This document shows positions 21,440-32,473 of a stretch of 64,000 nt of DNA, piece after piece (positions within the stretch are counted from its first letter, which is position 1; the number at the start of each line of letters is the position of its first letter). The notes under the pieces were generated by a model. That model saw only the letters and a program-made list of their open reading frames with translations. It ran no database searches and was not told where the DNA came from. A program made the translations under genes and the position numbers. This DNA comes from Diogma glabrata (lineage: Eukaryota > Arthropoda > Insecta > Diptera > Cylindrotomidae), in assembly GCA_963693315.1 (NCBI GenBank), contig OY856188.1, forward strand, positions 144,734,945-144,798,944, given 5' to 3'.

Positions 21440-21581
21440 CTGGGTTTTACATGCGAACTGTGAACTGTGGATGGTGTTATTAACCAATGAAAAATGAGAA
21501 TTTTGTGATGAATATAAAATTCTCTTTTCTGATTGGTTAATAAAAAATTTCACAGTCCATGGTTCGCATGTTCAAACCCAG
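21440..21581. repeat. MITE-like inverted repeat
   Basis: CTGGGTTTTACATGCGAACT at the left pairs with ATGGTTCGCATGTTCAAACC at the right, just before the terminal CAG. The inner pair ATTAACCAAT / ATTGGTTAAT and AGAATTTTGTG...AAAATTCTC extend the arms. Confidence 0.75.
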
Positions 21582-21679
21582 CTTTACTTCGTTATTTCAA
21601 AAATAACGTTATTTTAAAAATATCGTTACTACTAATTCGAAGTAATAGCAATTTATTGTGTAAGTGTTTAATTCTTTAT

Positions 21680-24600
21680 TTTATTACTTCGGCTGAAAGA
21701 CTTAAGTATTACATTCATGAGCTAAAAGTGAAATTCTTACCCCCACTTTTTTGGCATTTCTCGACGTTTTAGGACCTACTGATTCTAAAAAAGCAAAAAA
21801 AAAATGTTTGTCTGTCTGTCGGCAATCCGTCCGGCCGTCCGTCCGTCACAACCTACGAAATCTAGAAAACCGCTGGACGGATTTTAAAAATTTTTTTTCT
21901 AAAAACAGGTTTACTCAATGGAAAGAGCCGAAAGGACGATGTGTTCGATAACTATACCGGAAGTGTGTCAAAAAATCGTCAAGTGTGTCAAAAAAAAGAA
22001 ATTTGCATAGCTTTTGCTTAAAAAACTTTCATTTTAAGTGATTGCGAGTAGAAATATTGAGTTTGGAGAAATCTTGATGGTCGGGATTGGTATGTGAGAC
22101 CAAAATCTAGATTTTTGCATTATAAGTTTGTCAAAAAAATGTTGTCAAGTGTGTCAGAAGAAAGATTTTTATTTATTTTTTACCCAATTTTTGGGAAAAA
22201 AATAAAATTAATAATTTGTTTGAAATAATAATTATTGAGAATTATGGCATTATCAGTTTGTCAAAAAAATGTTGTCAAGTGTGTCAAAAGAAAGATTTTT
22301 ATTTACTTTTTTTTAATTTTATTATTACTATAGAGAATTATGGAATTAAAAGTTTATCAAAAAAATAATGTCAAGTGTGTCAAAAAATGATTTCGTTTAT
22401 TTTTTAGCCAATTTTTTGGGAAAAAAAATGTAGCGGTTTTTATGACGTAAATATAATTGAAAATGAAAATGGACATGGAAATTTTTGAATTTGTTATAGT
22501 TTTTGAAATATTTTTGGAATTTTGAAAAAAATTTATATTTTTGATTTTGTAATAATTTTTACAATATTTTTAGAATTTTGGAAATTTTAATTTTTGATTT
22601 TGTAAGAATTTTTGGAATATTTTTAGAATTTTGAAAAACTTTAAATTTTTGATTTTATTATAATTTTTGGAATTTTGAAAAAAGTTTGAATTTTTGATTT
22701 TGTAATGATTTTTGCAATATTTTTAGAATTTTGGAAAAGTTTGAATTTTTAAGAATGTTTGGAATATTATTGGAATTTACAAACAGTCTAAATATTTGAT
22801 TTTATTCTAATTTTTGGAATATTTTTGGAATTTTGAAAAATGTTTAATTTAATTTAATTTTTAGAATATTTTTGAAATTTTGAAAGAAATATGAATTTGT
22901 GATTTTTTAATATTTTCTCGAAACGCTAAATGAAGAGGTTTTTTAGTAGTTTGCTGAGTGTATCATATTTTCACTAAATTATGTTAATTTATGATCTGTT
23001 ATGATTTTCCGGCAACGTATTGATGTTTCGTGTTAGTTTTGTAATAAATTTCTAAACAGAGATAAAAATCATTGATTGATAAACATCGCTGCCCAAAACA
23101 ATTATTGATTGATAAACATCGCTGCCCAAAACTAAAAACCATATCCTCATAAAAGTTTTTTGCCGAAAACTATATCAAAATCCTTAACCCAGACCGAAGT
23201 CTTGATATCTCAGAGCTGTGAGATTTCAGCCCCTCCATATTTTTTTCGTTTACATTTGCGAGAGAATAAAATTCATTCAACACGAACCCAGTATACAACT
23301 CCATAAATAAAATATGAAAGGGCTGAAATCTTACAGTTCTGAGATATCAAGACTTCGGTCTGGGTTAAGGATTTTGATAAAGTTTTCGGCAAAAAACTTT
23401 TATGTGGACATTGTTTTTAGTTTTGGGCAGCGAAGTATATCAAACATAAAACTATTTGTTAAAGTACATGTATTTTTTTATCACTGTTTAGAAATTTATT
23501 ACAAAAAAACACGAAATATTAATACGTTGCCGGAAAATTATAACAAATCATAAATTAATATAACTTATTGAAAAGATATACACTCGGCAAACTACTCCAA
23601 AACCTCTACATTTAGAGTTTCAAGAAAATATTACAAAATCAAAAATTCAAATTTCTTTCAAAATTCCAATATATTGTAAAAATTAAAATAAAATCAGCAA
23701 TTTAAACTTTTTTTAAATTTCTGAAAACATTTCAAAAATTATTCCTAAATCAAAGATTAAAACTTTTTTCAAAACCCTAAAAATATTGCCAAAATTATAA
23801 CAAAATCCGAAATTGAATCTTTTTCCAATATCCTTAAAATATTGCAAAAATTATAACAAAATCAAAAATACAAATTTTTTTAAATATATCAACAATTATA
23901 ATAAATCACAATTTAAATTTTTTCAAAATTTTAAAAATATTGCAGAAATTCATAATTTAAAAATTCAAACTTTTTTCAAAAATCTAAAAATATTCCAAAA
24001 ATTATAACAAAATCAAAAATGCAAACTTTTTTTAAGTTTCCAAAAATATTTCAAAAATTATAACAAAATCAAACATACAAATTTTTATCAAAACTCAAAA
24101 AATATTACAAAATCAAAAATTGAAACTTTTTCCAAATCAAAAATTCAAAAAACTTTTTCCAAAATTCTAAAAATATCGCAAAAATTATAACAAACTATAA
24201 CAGTATCACAAATACAAACTTTCTTAAAAATTCCAAAAATTATAATCAAATCAAAAATTTAAACTTTTTCAAAACTCTAAAAATATTCGGAAAATTCTTA
24301 CAAAATTAAAAATACAAGCTTCTTTCAAAATTCCAAAAATATTTCAAAAATAATAACAAAATAAAAAATGTTCATGTCCAATTTCATGTTCGATTAAATT
24401 TCATTTCATCTTACAAATAATTAACTTCATTTTTTGCCAAAAAAATGATTTAAAAAAAATCTTTCTTTTGACACACTTGACATCGTTTTTTTGACAAGCT
24501 TATAATGCAATAATCTAGTTTTTGGTCTCACATACCAATCCCGACCATCAAGGTTTCTCCAAAATCGAAGTTTCTATTCGTAATCTGAACGTTTTTTAAG

Positions 24601-24926
24601 CAAAAAATATGCAAATTTCCTTGTTTTGACACACTTGACGATTTTTTTGACACACTTCTGGTAAAGCCATCGAACAAATCGTCCTTTCAAGTTTCGGCTC
24701 TTCTCATTGAGTAAACCTATTTTAAGAAACAAAAATTTTGTAATCCCTACAGCGGTTTTCTAGATTTCGTCGGTTGTGATGGCCGGCAGACAGACATACA
24801 TTTTTTTTTTGCTTTTTTAGAATCAGTAGGTCATAAAACGTCCAGAAATGCCAAAAAAGTGGGGATCAGAATTTTAATTTTGGCTCAAAAATGTAATACT
24901 TAGGTCTTTCAGATCGAAATAATAAA
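21680..24926. mobile_element. Foldback-like element, two ~1.6-kb inverted arms
   Basis: The whole 3247 bp reads as an inverted repeat. The outer ends are TTTATTACTTCGGCTGAAAG and CTTTCAGATCGAAATAATAA, then A. Next inward come CCCCCACTTTTTTGGCATTT / AATGCCAAAAAAGTGGGGAT, then a run rich in GTCTGTCTG / CAGACAGACA, GTGTGTCAAAAAA blocks, long AT-rich tracts of TTTTGGAATTTTGAAAA type, and a central pair (CTGAAATCTTACAGTTCTGA against CAGAGCTGTGAGATTTCAGC) meeting at about 23250-23300. No transposase is visible. A half copy lies at 49150-50627 and a fragment at 59225-59733. All frames inside look incidental. Confidence 0.85.
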
Positions 24927-25734
24927 TTCAAACTAATAAATCCAAACAATAAATTCAAACTAAGGCGTGTGTCCCTTTCTCGAATTTGGAAAAACGCAAA
25001 GGCTACTACGATTAAATTGAATTGAATTTCTATTGTGAAAAAAGTAATTTTTCCTTGATTGTTTTTTAGTTTTTCAATTCTTATTAATATTAGTAGTTAG
25101 AACTTTTATGTCTTTCATCGTAGGTCATTGCATTTTAAAAATACCAAACAATTAAATAGGTACCGAAATTCAATAAAATTTATTAAACTGTTTGGAATTA
25201 ATGGTACAAAGAACATAAAACAAAATTTATTGTTTTTTTTCGTTTAACTTGTTTTAATAATGGATTTTAATTAATAGATTTTACTCTATTAGAAGGACAA
25301 AACGTTGTTTTGGGTTCATGTTTAATGAAATTTATTCTCTCGCAAATTAGTAATGCGTAAATTTTTAACAGAAAAATAAAATATATCATTAAACACCCAA
25401 TAAAATGATAGTATTGTGTTGTGCAGCAATCACGCAATAGAATCAAATTAAAAGCTTATTTTATTAAGATTAATAACGTACACAATTATGGTTGTAAAAA
25501 AACAAAAATAAACCTTCATCTGTAGTTGCCGGAAGGGAAATTTTTTTTTTCAAATACTCATACTTTTAATCTTTGCTTCAATTTTGATGCTTTCCTTGGT
25601 ATTAAAAATAAAACAGATCATTTTTCTGAATGGTTTGTCCAGTTATGCAAGTATTATTATTAAAATATATAAAAAGAATGACGAAATATTGTCCATTTTA
25701 GATATACATAGTTTGCATTTTTACATTACATATA
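24927..25734. other. No gene seen; short AATAAATTCAAACT repeats at the left edge
   Basis: Three tandem copies of about 14 bp (24921-24963) directly follow the foldback element. The remainder is AT-rich and unassigned. Confidence 0.45.
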
Positions 25735-25736
25735 TA

Positions 25737-26296
25737 GTCCCTGGGCCTTCACCTACATAATTTTCTGATTACCACATATTTTATACTCCATGAGGCGCCT
25801 GTCCTTGACGAGCCCGAAAACATTTGTTCTGCGATTTTTTTCAAATCGGCCGCTTTTGCTTTCGGCAAGCTCCGAAAAATGCCGATTGCCCGGGATCTTG
25901 TAAATTTGTTTTTTTAACTATGGGGGCTGGAAATTTGATTTAGAACACAAGGGTAACCTTGTCCGACAAAAATTTGTCTGTTTTTGTCTAGTCCGACAAC
26001 CCAAACATCCAAAATGTCAGTTGTCGGACTCGAAAATAGCAAACACATTTTGGTCGGACAAGTGTACCCTCGTATTCTAAAACAAATTTCCAACCTCCAC
26101 ATTTAAAAAAAATAAATGTGGTAGCAAATTTACAAGATCGCGGGCAATCGGCATTTTTCGGAGCTTGCCGAAAGCAAAAGCGGCCGATTTGAAAAAAATC
26201 GCAGAACAAATGTTTTCGGGCTCGTCAAGGACAGGCGCATCACGATGTATAAAATATGTGGTAATCAGAAAATTATGTAGGTGAAGGCCCAGGGAC
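25737..26296. mobile_element. Palindromic MITE with TA flanks, 560 bp
   Basis: GTCCCTGGGCCTTCACCTAC at the left and GTAGGTGAAGGCCCAGGGAC at the right are exact inverses, each flanked by TA (25735-25736, 26297-26298). The arms run about 250 bp each, including CCGAAAACATTTGTTCTGCG and GGCCGCTTTTGCTTTCGGCA. The centre contains repeated TTGTCCGACA / TGTCGGAC blocks. TA duplication fits a Tc1/mariner-type origin (inference). No coding. Confidence 0.85.
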
Positions 26297-26299
26297 TAA

Positions 26300-27038
26300 T
26301 ACTTTAGTTATCGTTTATCTGCGTTATGATTACATATTGGTTAATTTAGAATATTTTTATCAACATTTTTTTTTCTAATGTATGTAGTAGTAAATTTTCT
26401 AATTTTTCTAATATATGTTGAAGTAAATTCCCTATTTTAAATGATACGGTCTTGGTCCGGTTTTAGTAGGGCTGCCTGATCCGGATTGAATAGTCTGAGG
26501 CGTTACAGTACTGATCAGGACCTGTTCAGTATGCCTGATACGGTCCCTATCAGTAGTAGGGAAAGCCGTATCCGGTCCAGATCTGAGCCCTTATATAATG
26601 CTAGTCGGGTAATCGTAGAATAGGATAAATTTTGCTCCGTTGTAGGAAATGTGCATTATAGTAAAATATTGAGTCAAACGAAATATAGAAATAAACAAAC
26701 AAGATCAGATAAGATCAAAGTCAAACAATTTTAATGAGTCAGATGAACTAAACTTCAGGCGAAACGCGTTAGGTTATGCGATAACATACCTATTTGCTAT
26801 TCGAAAGATTATCATTTCATATGGCTGCGTGGCAAATGTTCTCTGTGAGGTTGATCACAAATTAAAATAATTTTTGAAATTGTTGAACTATTGAACTACG
26901 GTTGAGCTATAAAATTGTTACAGTCAAGTAAATCGAGGTTGGGGATGTGTTCTTTTCGTTAGGTCTGATACAGTACCACTATAGTGCAGAAAAATAGTAG
27001 CCACCATCACTTCGATTTTAGCTCTGCTGGCAGTCATT
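26300..27038. other. Unassigned; GC-richer repeat block at 26440-26600
   Basis: 26440-26600 carries several imperfect copies, in both orientations, of GATACGGTC, CCGGTCC and CCTGATCCGG-like words, possibly the end of a mobile element. The rest shows nothing. Confidence 0.35.
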
Positions 27039-27330
27039 GTGAATGTTCAACTAGTTGAAGTTCAAATCCTGTTGGTATACCGATCTCCCCAATGTTCAGT
27101 AGACAAATTACACGACTGTGTTAACAATGTACTCGTTGGCAATAATTTGACGACACTTTTTCCTCCAACTATTGTGATAGGTGACTTTAATGTTGGTTTC
27201 AATAAAAATCTTCAAACTATTTTCTACAAAAAGATTTACAAAGAAAAATTCATGAACCAATAACAGTTGGAGCTACAACAATTGATAATATATTTTCCAA
27301 TATAAATAATTTATAAGCTGGCGTTATTTT
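27039..27330 (+). pseudogene. APE-like (EEP) endonuclease fragment
   Basis: Encodes LLVYRSPQCSVDKLHDCVNN, then TIVIGDFNVGFN (the GDFN motif). After a frameshift near 27225 it continues as ATTIDNIFSNINN. This is the endonuclease-exonuclease-phosphatase fold used by LINEs and some Helentrons. No neighbouring RT or helicase is visible, so I cannot say which. About 95 residues. Confidence 0.55.
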
Positions 27331-28189
27331 TAGCTTTAGCTTTTTTTAGCCACCATAAACAGTTTTGGGTAAAATGCAACCCAACGTGAAACTATGCTAA
27401 CAAAACCGTTGTTTTCTCAAATATTATATACACGGAACCCTCAGCAAGCAAATTATATTCGCACTTGCCTGCATTTTTATTATGTTTTGAATAAAATTTT
27501 GTTTGGATTTTTTAGTCAGTGAGTTCATTTTAACTTTTTATGTAAAGTAAACGAAACAAATGATATATAATATAGTACAAAACTGAGTTATCGTTGTTAT
27601 ATGTTATATTTTTCTAAGCAAGAGATTTTAATTACCTTATAGAATAAGTTAAACTTTAAACAAATCCTTTTTATAGCATTATTTATACGCAAGGAGACTT
27701 TCTTTACCTCGTTTATTTTGGTATACACGTATTTAAATACGTGGAAGAAACGTTTTGATTATTTTGAAATTGTGAAATATTTGTGCTACTGTATTTGTAT
27801 AAAACTTTATGTTGTTGAATTATTCATTTCAATAATCTCGAATAAATAGATGTTTGCTTGAAGAGTATTCAGTTGAAGATTGATTCACAGAAATTATTTT
27901 TGATTTGATTGATTTGTGTTCTTTATCATTCAGGATTTTTAAACATTATTCAAAAATTTCTAATTTAGTTTAAGTCTTTCGAATAGAAAAAGCTTAGTAC
28001 ATACATTAAACTGATTTTAGAAGAATTTCAAAATGAAATTGATTGAAATAAATGAGAGAAAATACAAAACTTAGCATAGTCGCACTTGCGAGTACATAAA
28101 GTAGTGTACATATTATGTTATGTCTGTAATCTTACAATTCCATTGTATTCCATTTTTGCTTAGTAACGTGTGTTGTCCTAGGAATTGCA
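27331..28189. other. No gene seen; one dispersed block
   Basis: 27437-27480 (ACGGAACCCTCAGCAAGCAA, then ATTATATTCGCACTTG) recurs at 55446-55482 in a similar form. Otherwise AT-rich and unassigned. Confidence 0.45.
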
Positions 28190-28700
28190 ATATGTTGCAC
28201 AACAACACATAAAAACCTTTTAAGACCAAGGTCTCACCACAACATGCGTTCTAAGAGGTTGTTGGATGCAATGCTCTTTATTTTGGTTACATTTTTGTTA
28301 AAGGATAGATAACTAAACAATATGTTATGATATGTAAATCATTATTTCAGGTATGATAGGATAGAGAAAATAAAAATTCTCTATCCTATCATACCTGAAA
28401 TAATGACTTACATATCATAACATATTTTTAGTTATCTATCTTTTAACAAAAATGTAACCACAATAAGGAAAATTGCATCCAACAACCTCTTAGAACGCAT
28501 GTTGTGGTGAGGAAAGAAACAAAACTTTAAAAACCAAATTTGTTTTGAAAATTTGCAGGAATAAAGCTATAACGGGGTTGTCAATAATCCAGCTAGGGGC
28601 ATATTCCTTGAGCATGCGACGCACTGTTTTCCTCAATGATTAAAGTCCAGATATAGAGTTATATGAAGGCTCGTTTCTTCGAGCAAGTATAATAGTATCT
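28190..28700 (-). mobile_element. Composite retroelement X, copy 2, with a 279-bp hairpin
   Basis: 28190-28260 is the LINE-B 3' tail on the minus strand (AACAACACATAAAAACCTTT, then TAAGACC). 28233-28368 and 28377-28511 are inverted arms of about 135 bp with an 8-base spacer (AATAAAAA); the outer ends are CTCACCACAACATGCG / CGCATGTTGTGGTGAG. 28500-28700 is the reverse complement of parts of 30340-30510. So two tail ends lie head-to-head, either by inverted duplication or by twin insertion. Confidence 0.65.
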
Positions 28701-29212
28701 CATCATCAAGGAAACAGCGATAAGCCAAGCTTAGGTATAATAATAACCACCGTCTCACACTTCAGAAACGATAATACCTCATTCACATTTGAAAAAAATT
28801 GTCTGATGTTATTAAAGAAATGAATAAAAGTATCTGAAATAGAAACCAAAGAAAAATGATGATCTGTGAAAAAGCAAAAAGCCTCTTTACAACTTTAAAT
28901 AAGTCAAACGCCGACTAAACTTCTCTAGCTGAAACTAATGGTGCAAGAAAGTTTGGTTTAAAATTTTAAAGGATTGTTTTAGTAGAATTTTTTTACCAAT
29001 GAATTTTTGACAGATAGCACGCAGCAAGAGATAAAAGATGAGACAAAAAGTAAAACAGAGATGTATTATTTATTTTGGGATAAATTTGTTTTGAAAACAA
29101 TTGCATTAGTTAAATTTCTACTCTCAGTTCGTACCATTTGTTTACATAGGCGTCGTTATTTTTATTATAATTATTTTTAATTATCAAAATTTTGTTATAC
29201 TACCTACAAAAT
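28701..29212. other. No feature seen
   Basis: AT-rich DNA without a convincing frame or repeat. Confidence 0.4.
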
Positions 29213-29421
29213 CATTAAAATTTTTACTACCGTTTTCCCCCGAAAAAAACGCCTAGGCGTTGTAGACAAATAGAACGCCTACCCTGCGTTTTATTCAAAT
29301 ATAACGCCCAGGGGTTATGTATTGAATTATAGATACAAACTAATTTTTTTTAAGGCATTCACTACATGTATGGTAAACAATATCATACGTATTTTGATTT
29401 TTACATGAAAGTAATTGATTT

Positions 29422-29694
29422 TTGACAGAGAAAAACTCGAAATCTCTTTTTGACTATTTCAAAAACTTCAAAATCAGTTTCTTACCGTTCGGTACGTGGC
29501 TAAGTAGTATTATAAACGATACCATCCTAGAAATTGAAGCCAATCTAAATGATCTTATCGACGAGAACGACAACGCCAAGCTCCATAAAGGGTATTCGAC
29601 ATCATTTGGTATGGAGATTGTAGATTTTTGCAAACTAAAAGATGTCAACATTACTGTCGTGGAAGTGGACAACAATTATATATTGAACGATTAA
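29422..29694 (+). CDS. Unrecognised 90-codon ORF in the TIR element
   Basis: Translates to an acidic protein (FGTWLSSIINDTILEIEANL, then IDENDNAKLHKGYSTSFGME) ending ...VVEVDNNYILND. No motif I know. It begins in the AT-rich left part of the element and might be an exon of a lost transposase or accessory protein. It could also be chance, although the composition is more protein-like than its surroundings. Confidence 0.3.
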   Translation: MTEKNSKSLFDYFKNFKISFLPFGTWLSSIINDTILEIEANLNDLIDENDNAKLHKGYSTSFGMEIVDFCKLKDVNITVVEVDNNYILND

Positions 29695-30134
29695 TGTTTA
29701 TGGGTCATTTTTCTACAAACCGGACACCTTTCTGACCGACACATTTTTGATTTGACTGAAATTTTTCGTAGGTGCTTTATATCGAAAAAAAACGTATATT
29801 TAACTAATAGAGAAATGAGTTTTACTGTTAGAGAAATAAATTAACTTTCCCAGCGCGGGACGACAAAAGTTTATTTCAAACGTTAAAAATAATAAAAAAT
29901 TAAATCTCTACATATTTGATTTGTCTAAATTTTCGTGTCTAAAATTTGTGTCTGTATTTTTTAAATGCCAAAAAATTGCGTTTTCTGTTGTTTTGACTCT
30001 ACCTTTGATGATTTACTGAATATTAGACCAATTGGCTACAGTCAATTCCTTCAGCAATTCAATCGATTGGAAAGTGGCTAATAATACGCATGGAGGGATC
30101 AGTTTTTATTAATTTGTTAATTTTTTTCTATTTT

Positions 30135-30768
30135 TTGATCCACGGGTGTGACAACCCCGCGTACTCCAGTCCCTGCTATTGGCATATGAGTTAACGTGAG
30201 ATATCACATACCACTGGCAATAGCAGTGAGATATCACTAGCCAAGGTGATATCTTAGGGGTGCTGGCGGATGGACTGTATTCAGTCAACGGTAGCACTCT
30301 CAATCTTAGCTAACGAATATTCCTTGATGCTGGAACGCTGTAGCTTGCTCGAAGAAACGAGCCTCCATATAACTATATATCTGAGCTTTAATCATTGAAA
30401 AATATACTGCGTTCCATAATCAAGGATTATGTCATTAGCTGGACTATTGGCAAACCAATTTTAGTTTTGTTCCTGCAAATTTTTAAAACAAATTTGCTTT
30501 TTACCTCTTATTTTATTTTTATTTTCTTATCCTATCACGAAATATTGGCTTATGTCATATTTTATATGTGATAGGATTTATGGTTTAGTTATCCATTATT
30601 TAAAAAAAAAATATTAAAAAAAAACAAAAAAAACAGATTTGCGTCCATTAATATCCTTAGAACGCATGTTGTTGTGGGACCTTGGTCTTAAAAGGTTTTT
30701 ATGTGTTGTTGTGACACATATTGTAATGCCTACTACACATCACATTTTATTTAAAAAAAAAAAAAAAA
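30135..30768 (+). mobile_element. Composite retroelement X, copy 3, with LINE-B tail and poly(A)
   Basis: The best copy: GGGTGTGACAACCCCGCGTA, GTTAACGTGAGATATCACAT, a hairpin-like middle (GCTTGCTCGAAGAAACGAGC), TAGTTTTGTTCCTGCAAATT, and the joint TTTGCGTCCATTAATATCCT. The LINE-B tail (CTTGGTCTTAAAAGGTTTTT, then ATGTGTTGTTGTGACACATA) and an A run end at 30768. The last ~20 codons of LINE-B ORF2 (RTHVVVGPWS) are included. Confidence 0.65.
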
Positions 30769-31109
30769 ATACCGGCACAAACTCTTTATTAAAATTGAAT
30801 AAATTTTTCGGTTTAAAATTGGATACAGAATAAAATGGCAATGAACAACACATACAAAATTATATAACCATATACAGATTACCGGAACTGCTAAATTATG
30901 TTTTATTTACAACAAAAGTTTTAATTAAATTAAACTAATTAAACTAATTAAAACTAATTAAAATTAAATGTGGCGTTCTATTCGAGATAGCGTTCTATTT
31001 GAAACAGCGTTCTATTCGAATATTTATATCACTTTTTAAGAAAATCGAAAAATTGCTCACCCTCAAACACAACACCTAGGCGTTGTTTTCGGGGGAAGAC
31101 GGTAGTTTT

Positions 31110-31894
31110 TGGTTTTCTATTATAATTGGTTGAATTTCAATTGTAATTTATTAATTTTATGCGTTTTTTTTATCCATTTCAATGGGACCCAACAGTTTTT
31201 TTTAATATTTTAATCTGAGACACTGAATATTCGCACATGCACATATGAATATGCGCACAACAACCAATTTTCGTATTCGCTGGTAAAAAAAATCTACTGT
31301 ACGTTTGTCTAATATAAAGATAAAAGACAAAACCGCTAGTTCAGCTATATTGCAGTTTTGATTATTATATATTATAAATAAAGAGATATCAAGTATTGAT
31401 TTATAAATTGTCAGGCAAATATTCCATTTACGTAGCTTAGATATACGTACCAATTTTAACGAAAGAAACAACTACGTAAAACGAGGGATAAGTGTATTGT
31501 TAAAAAATAAAGAAATACATACTATAATATTTAGTACTATAGTAGAAATACTATAGTAGTTTTAATTTATTGTGTAATGGTTTATTGCAATATTTTATTT
31601 TTCAAGCAAAAGCTTACAAGTTGCATAATTATGAGAATAAAATTCATTAAACACGAAGACTAATACAAAGTTTTATCCCTCCGACATAGTAACATGTATT
31701 CTTTTAAATTGAAAAATTTTAAATTTCAATGACAAAACGAATAAAACAATGAATTTTTTGAAGTGAAAACTTCTTTAGCCGCGTTGCAAAATTTTATATG
31801 GAGTAAAATCTATATATTCGCATCATCAATTTTTAAATCAGCAAAATATTTTTAAATATGAAACACATCCATCATTTCTTAACGTTTGAAATTG
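31110..31894. other. No gene seen
   Basis: AT-rich. A short repeat ACTATAGTAGAAATACTATA, then GTAG, lies at 31541-31560. Confidence 0.4.
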
Positions 31895-31985
31895 CAATGT
31901 GGATATCGCGCTCGACTCATGTTCTGTAGATCGTTCCGATTCCTGGACTGGTACATTTTTTTTATTGTTTTTTTTTTAATTTTTA
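31895..31985 (+). repeat. Possible tRNA-derived SINE head
   Basis: GTGGATATCGCGCTCGACTC, then ATGTTCTGTAGATCGTTCCG and ATTCCTGGACT, has the spacing of a tRNA D-arm, anticodon arm and B box (GTTCCGATTCC against consensus GGTTCGAnTCC). A T-rich run follows. Short and degenerate. Confidence 0.4.
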
Positions 31986-32473
31986 TTAAATACCATTAAA
32001 ATTATTACTTTTTATTCATGAATTCATAAAAATAATAAAAATTTCTTTTTACGGATTTTAAAAAATTGATCTATAATGCAGTTTTTTAAAGTTATATTGC
32101 TACTACTGTGATTTGCAATTTGCATTCTAGTCATCATGCTAAAAAAATATTGATCGTAGGAAAGATAGTATAACCAGAAACATTTTTTTTTTTTTTTTTT
32201 ATTTAATTATTTATTTTTATCCTAAAAGTTTGACAACTTGTATCGGATAATATTTAATTTGCGATATAACATATGTATCCAAAATGACTTAAGCTAAATC
32301 TTTATTAAAATCATCTACATTCAAGCTTGAGTTTCTTGAATTAAATTAAATAACTTATATACTTCCTTTATTAAAACTAATGTAAATTCAAGCTTGAATC
32401 AATTACATTAAATTATACTGAATTGAAGTATCTTCCCATCCCAACATTTTTTTTAATTTTTTTTTTTTAATGA

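Larger units (their letters stand above)
29217..31108. mobile_element. TIR element of ~1.9 kb (superfamily unknown)
   Basis: ACTACCGTTTTCCCCCGAAA at the left, followed by CGCCTAGGCGTT, pairs with AACACCTAGGCGTTGTTTTC then GGGGGAAGACGGTAGT at the right. Near the ends the words ATAGAACGCC and GCGTTCTATT occur several times (29268-29300, 30975-31015), possible subterminal binding repeats. It contains a small unidentified ORF and an X retroelement copy. No clean target duplication was found. Confidence 0.6.

Noticed and set aside
25914..26209. Minus-strand frames at 25914-26209
   Set aside because: They lie entirely inside the palindromic MITE and read the same inverted words twice.
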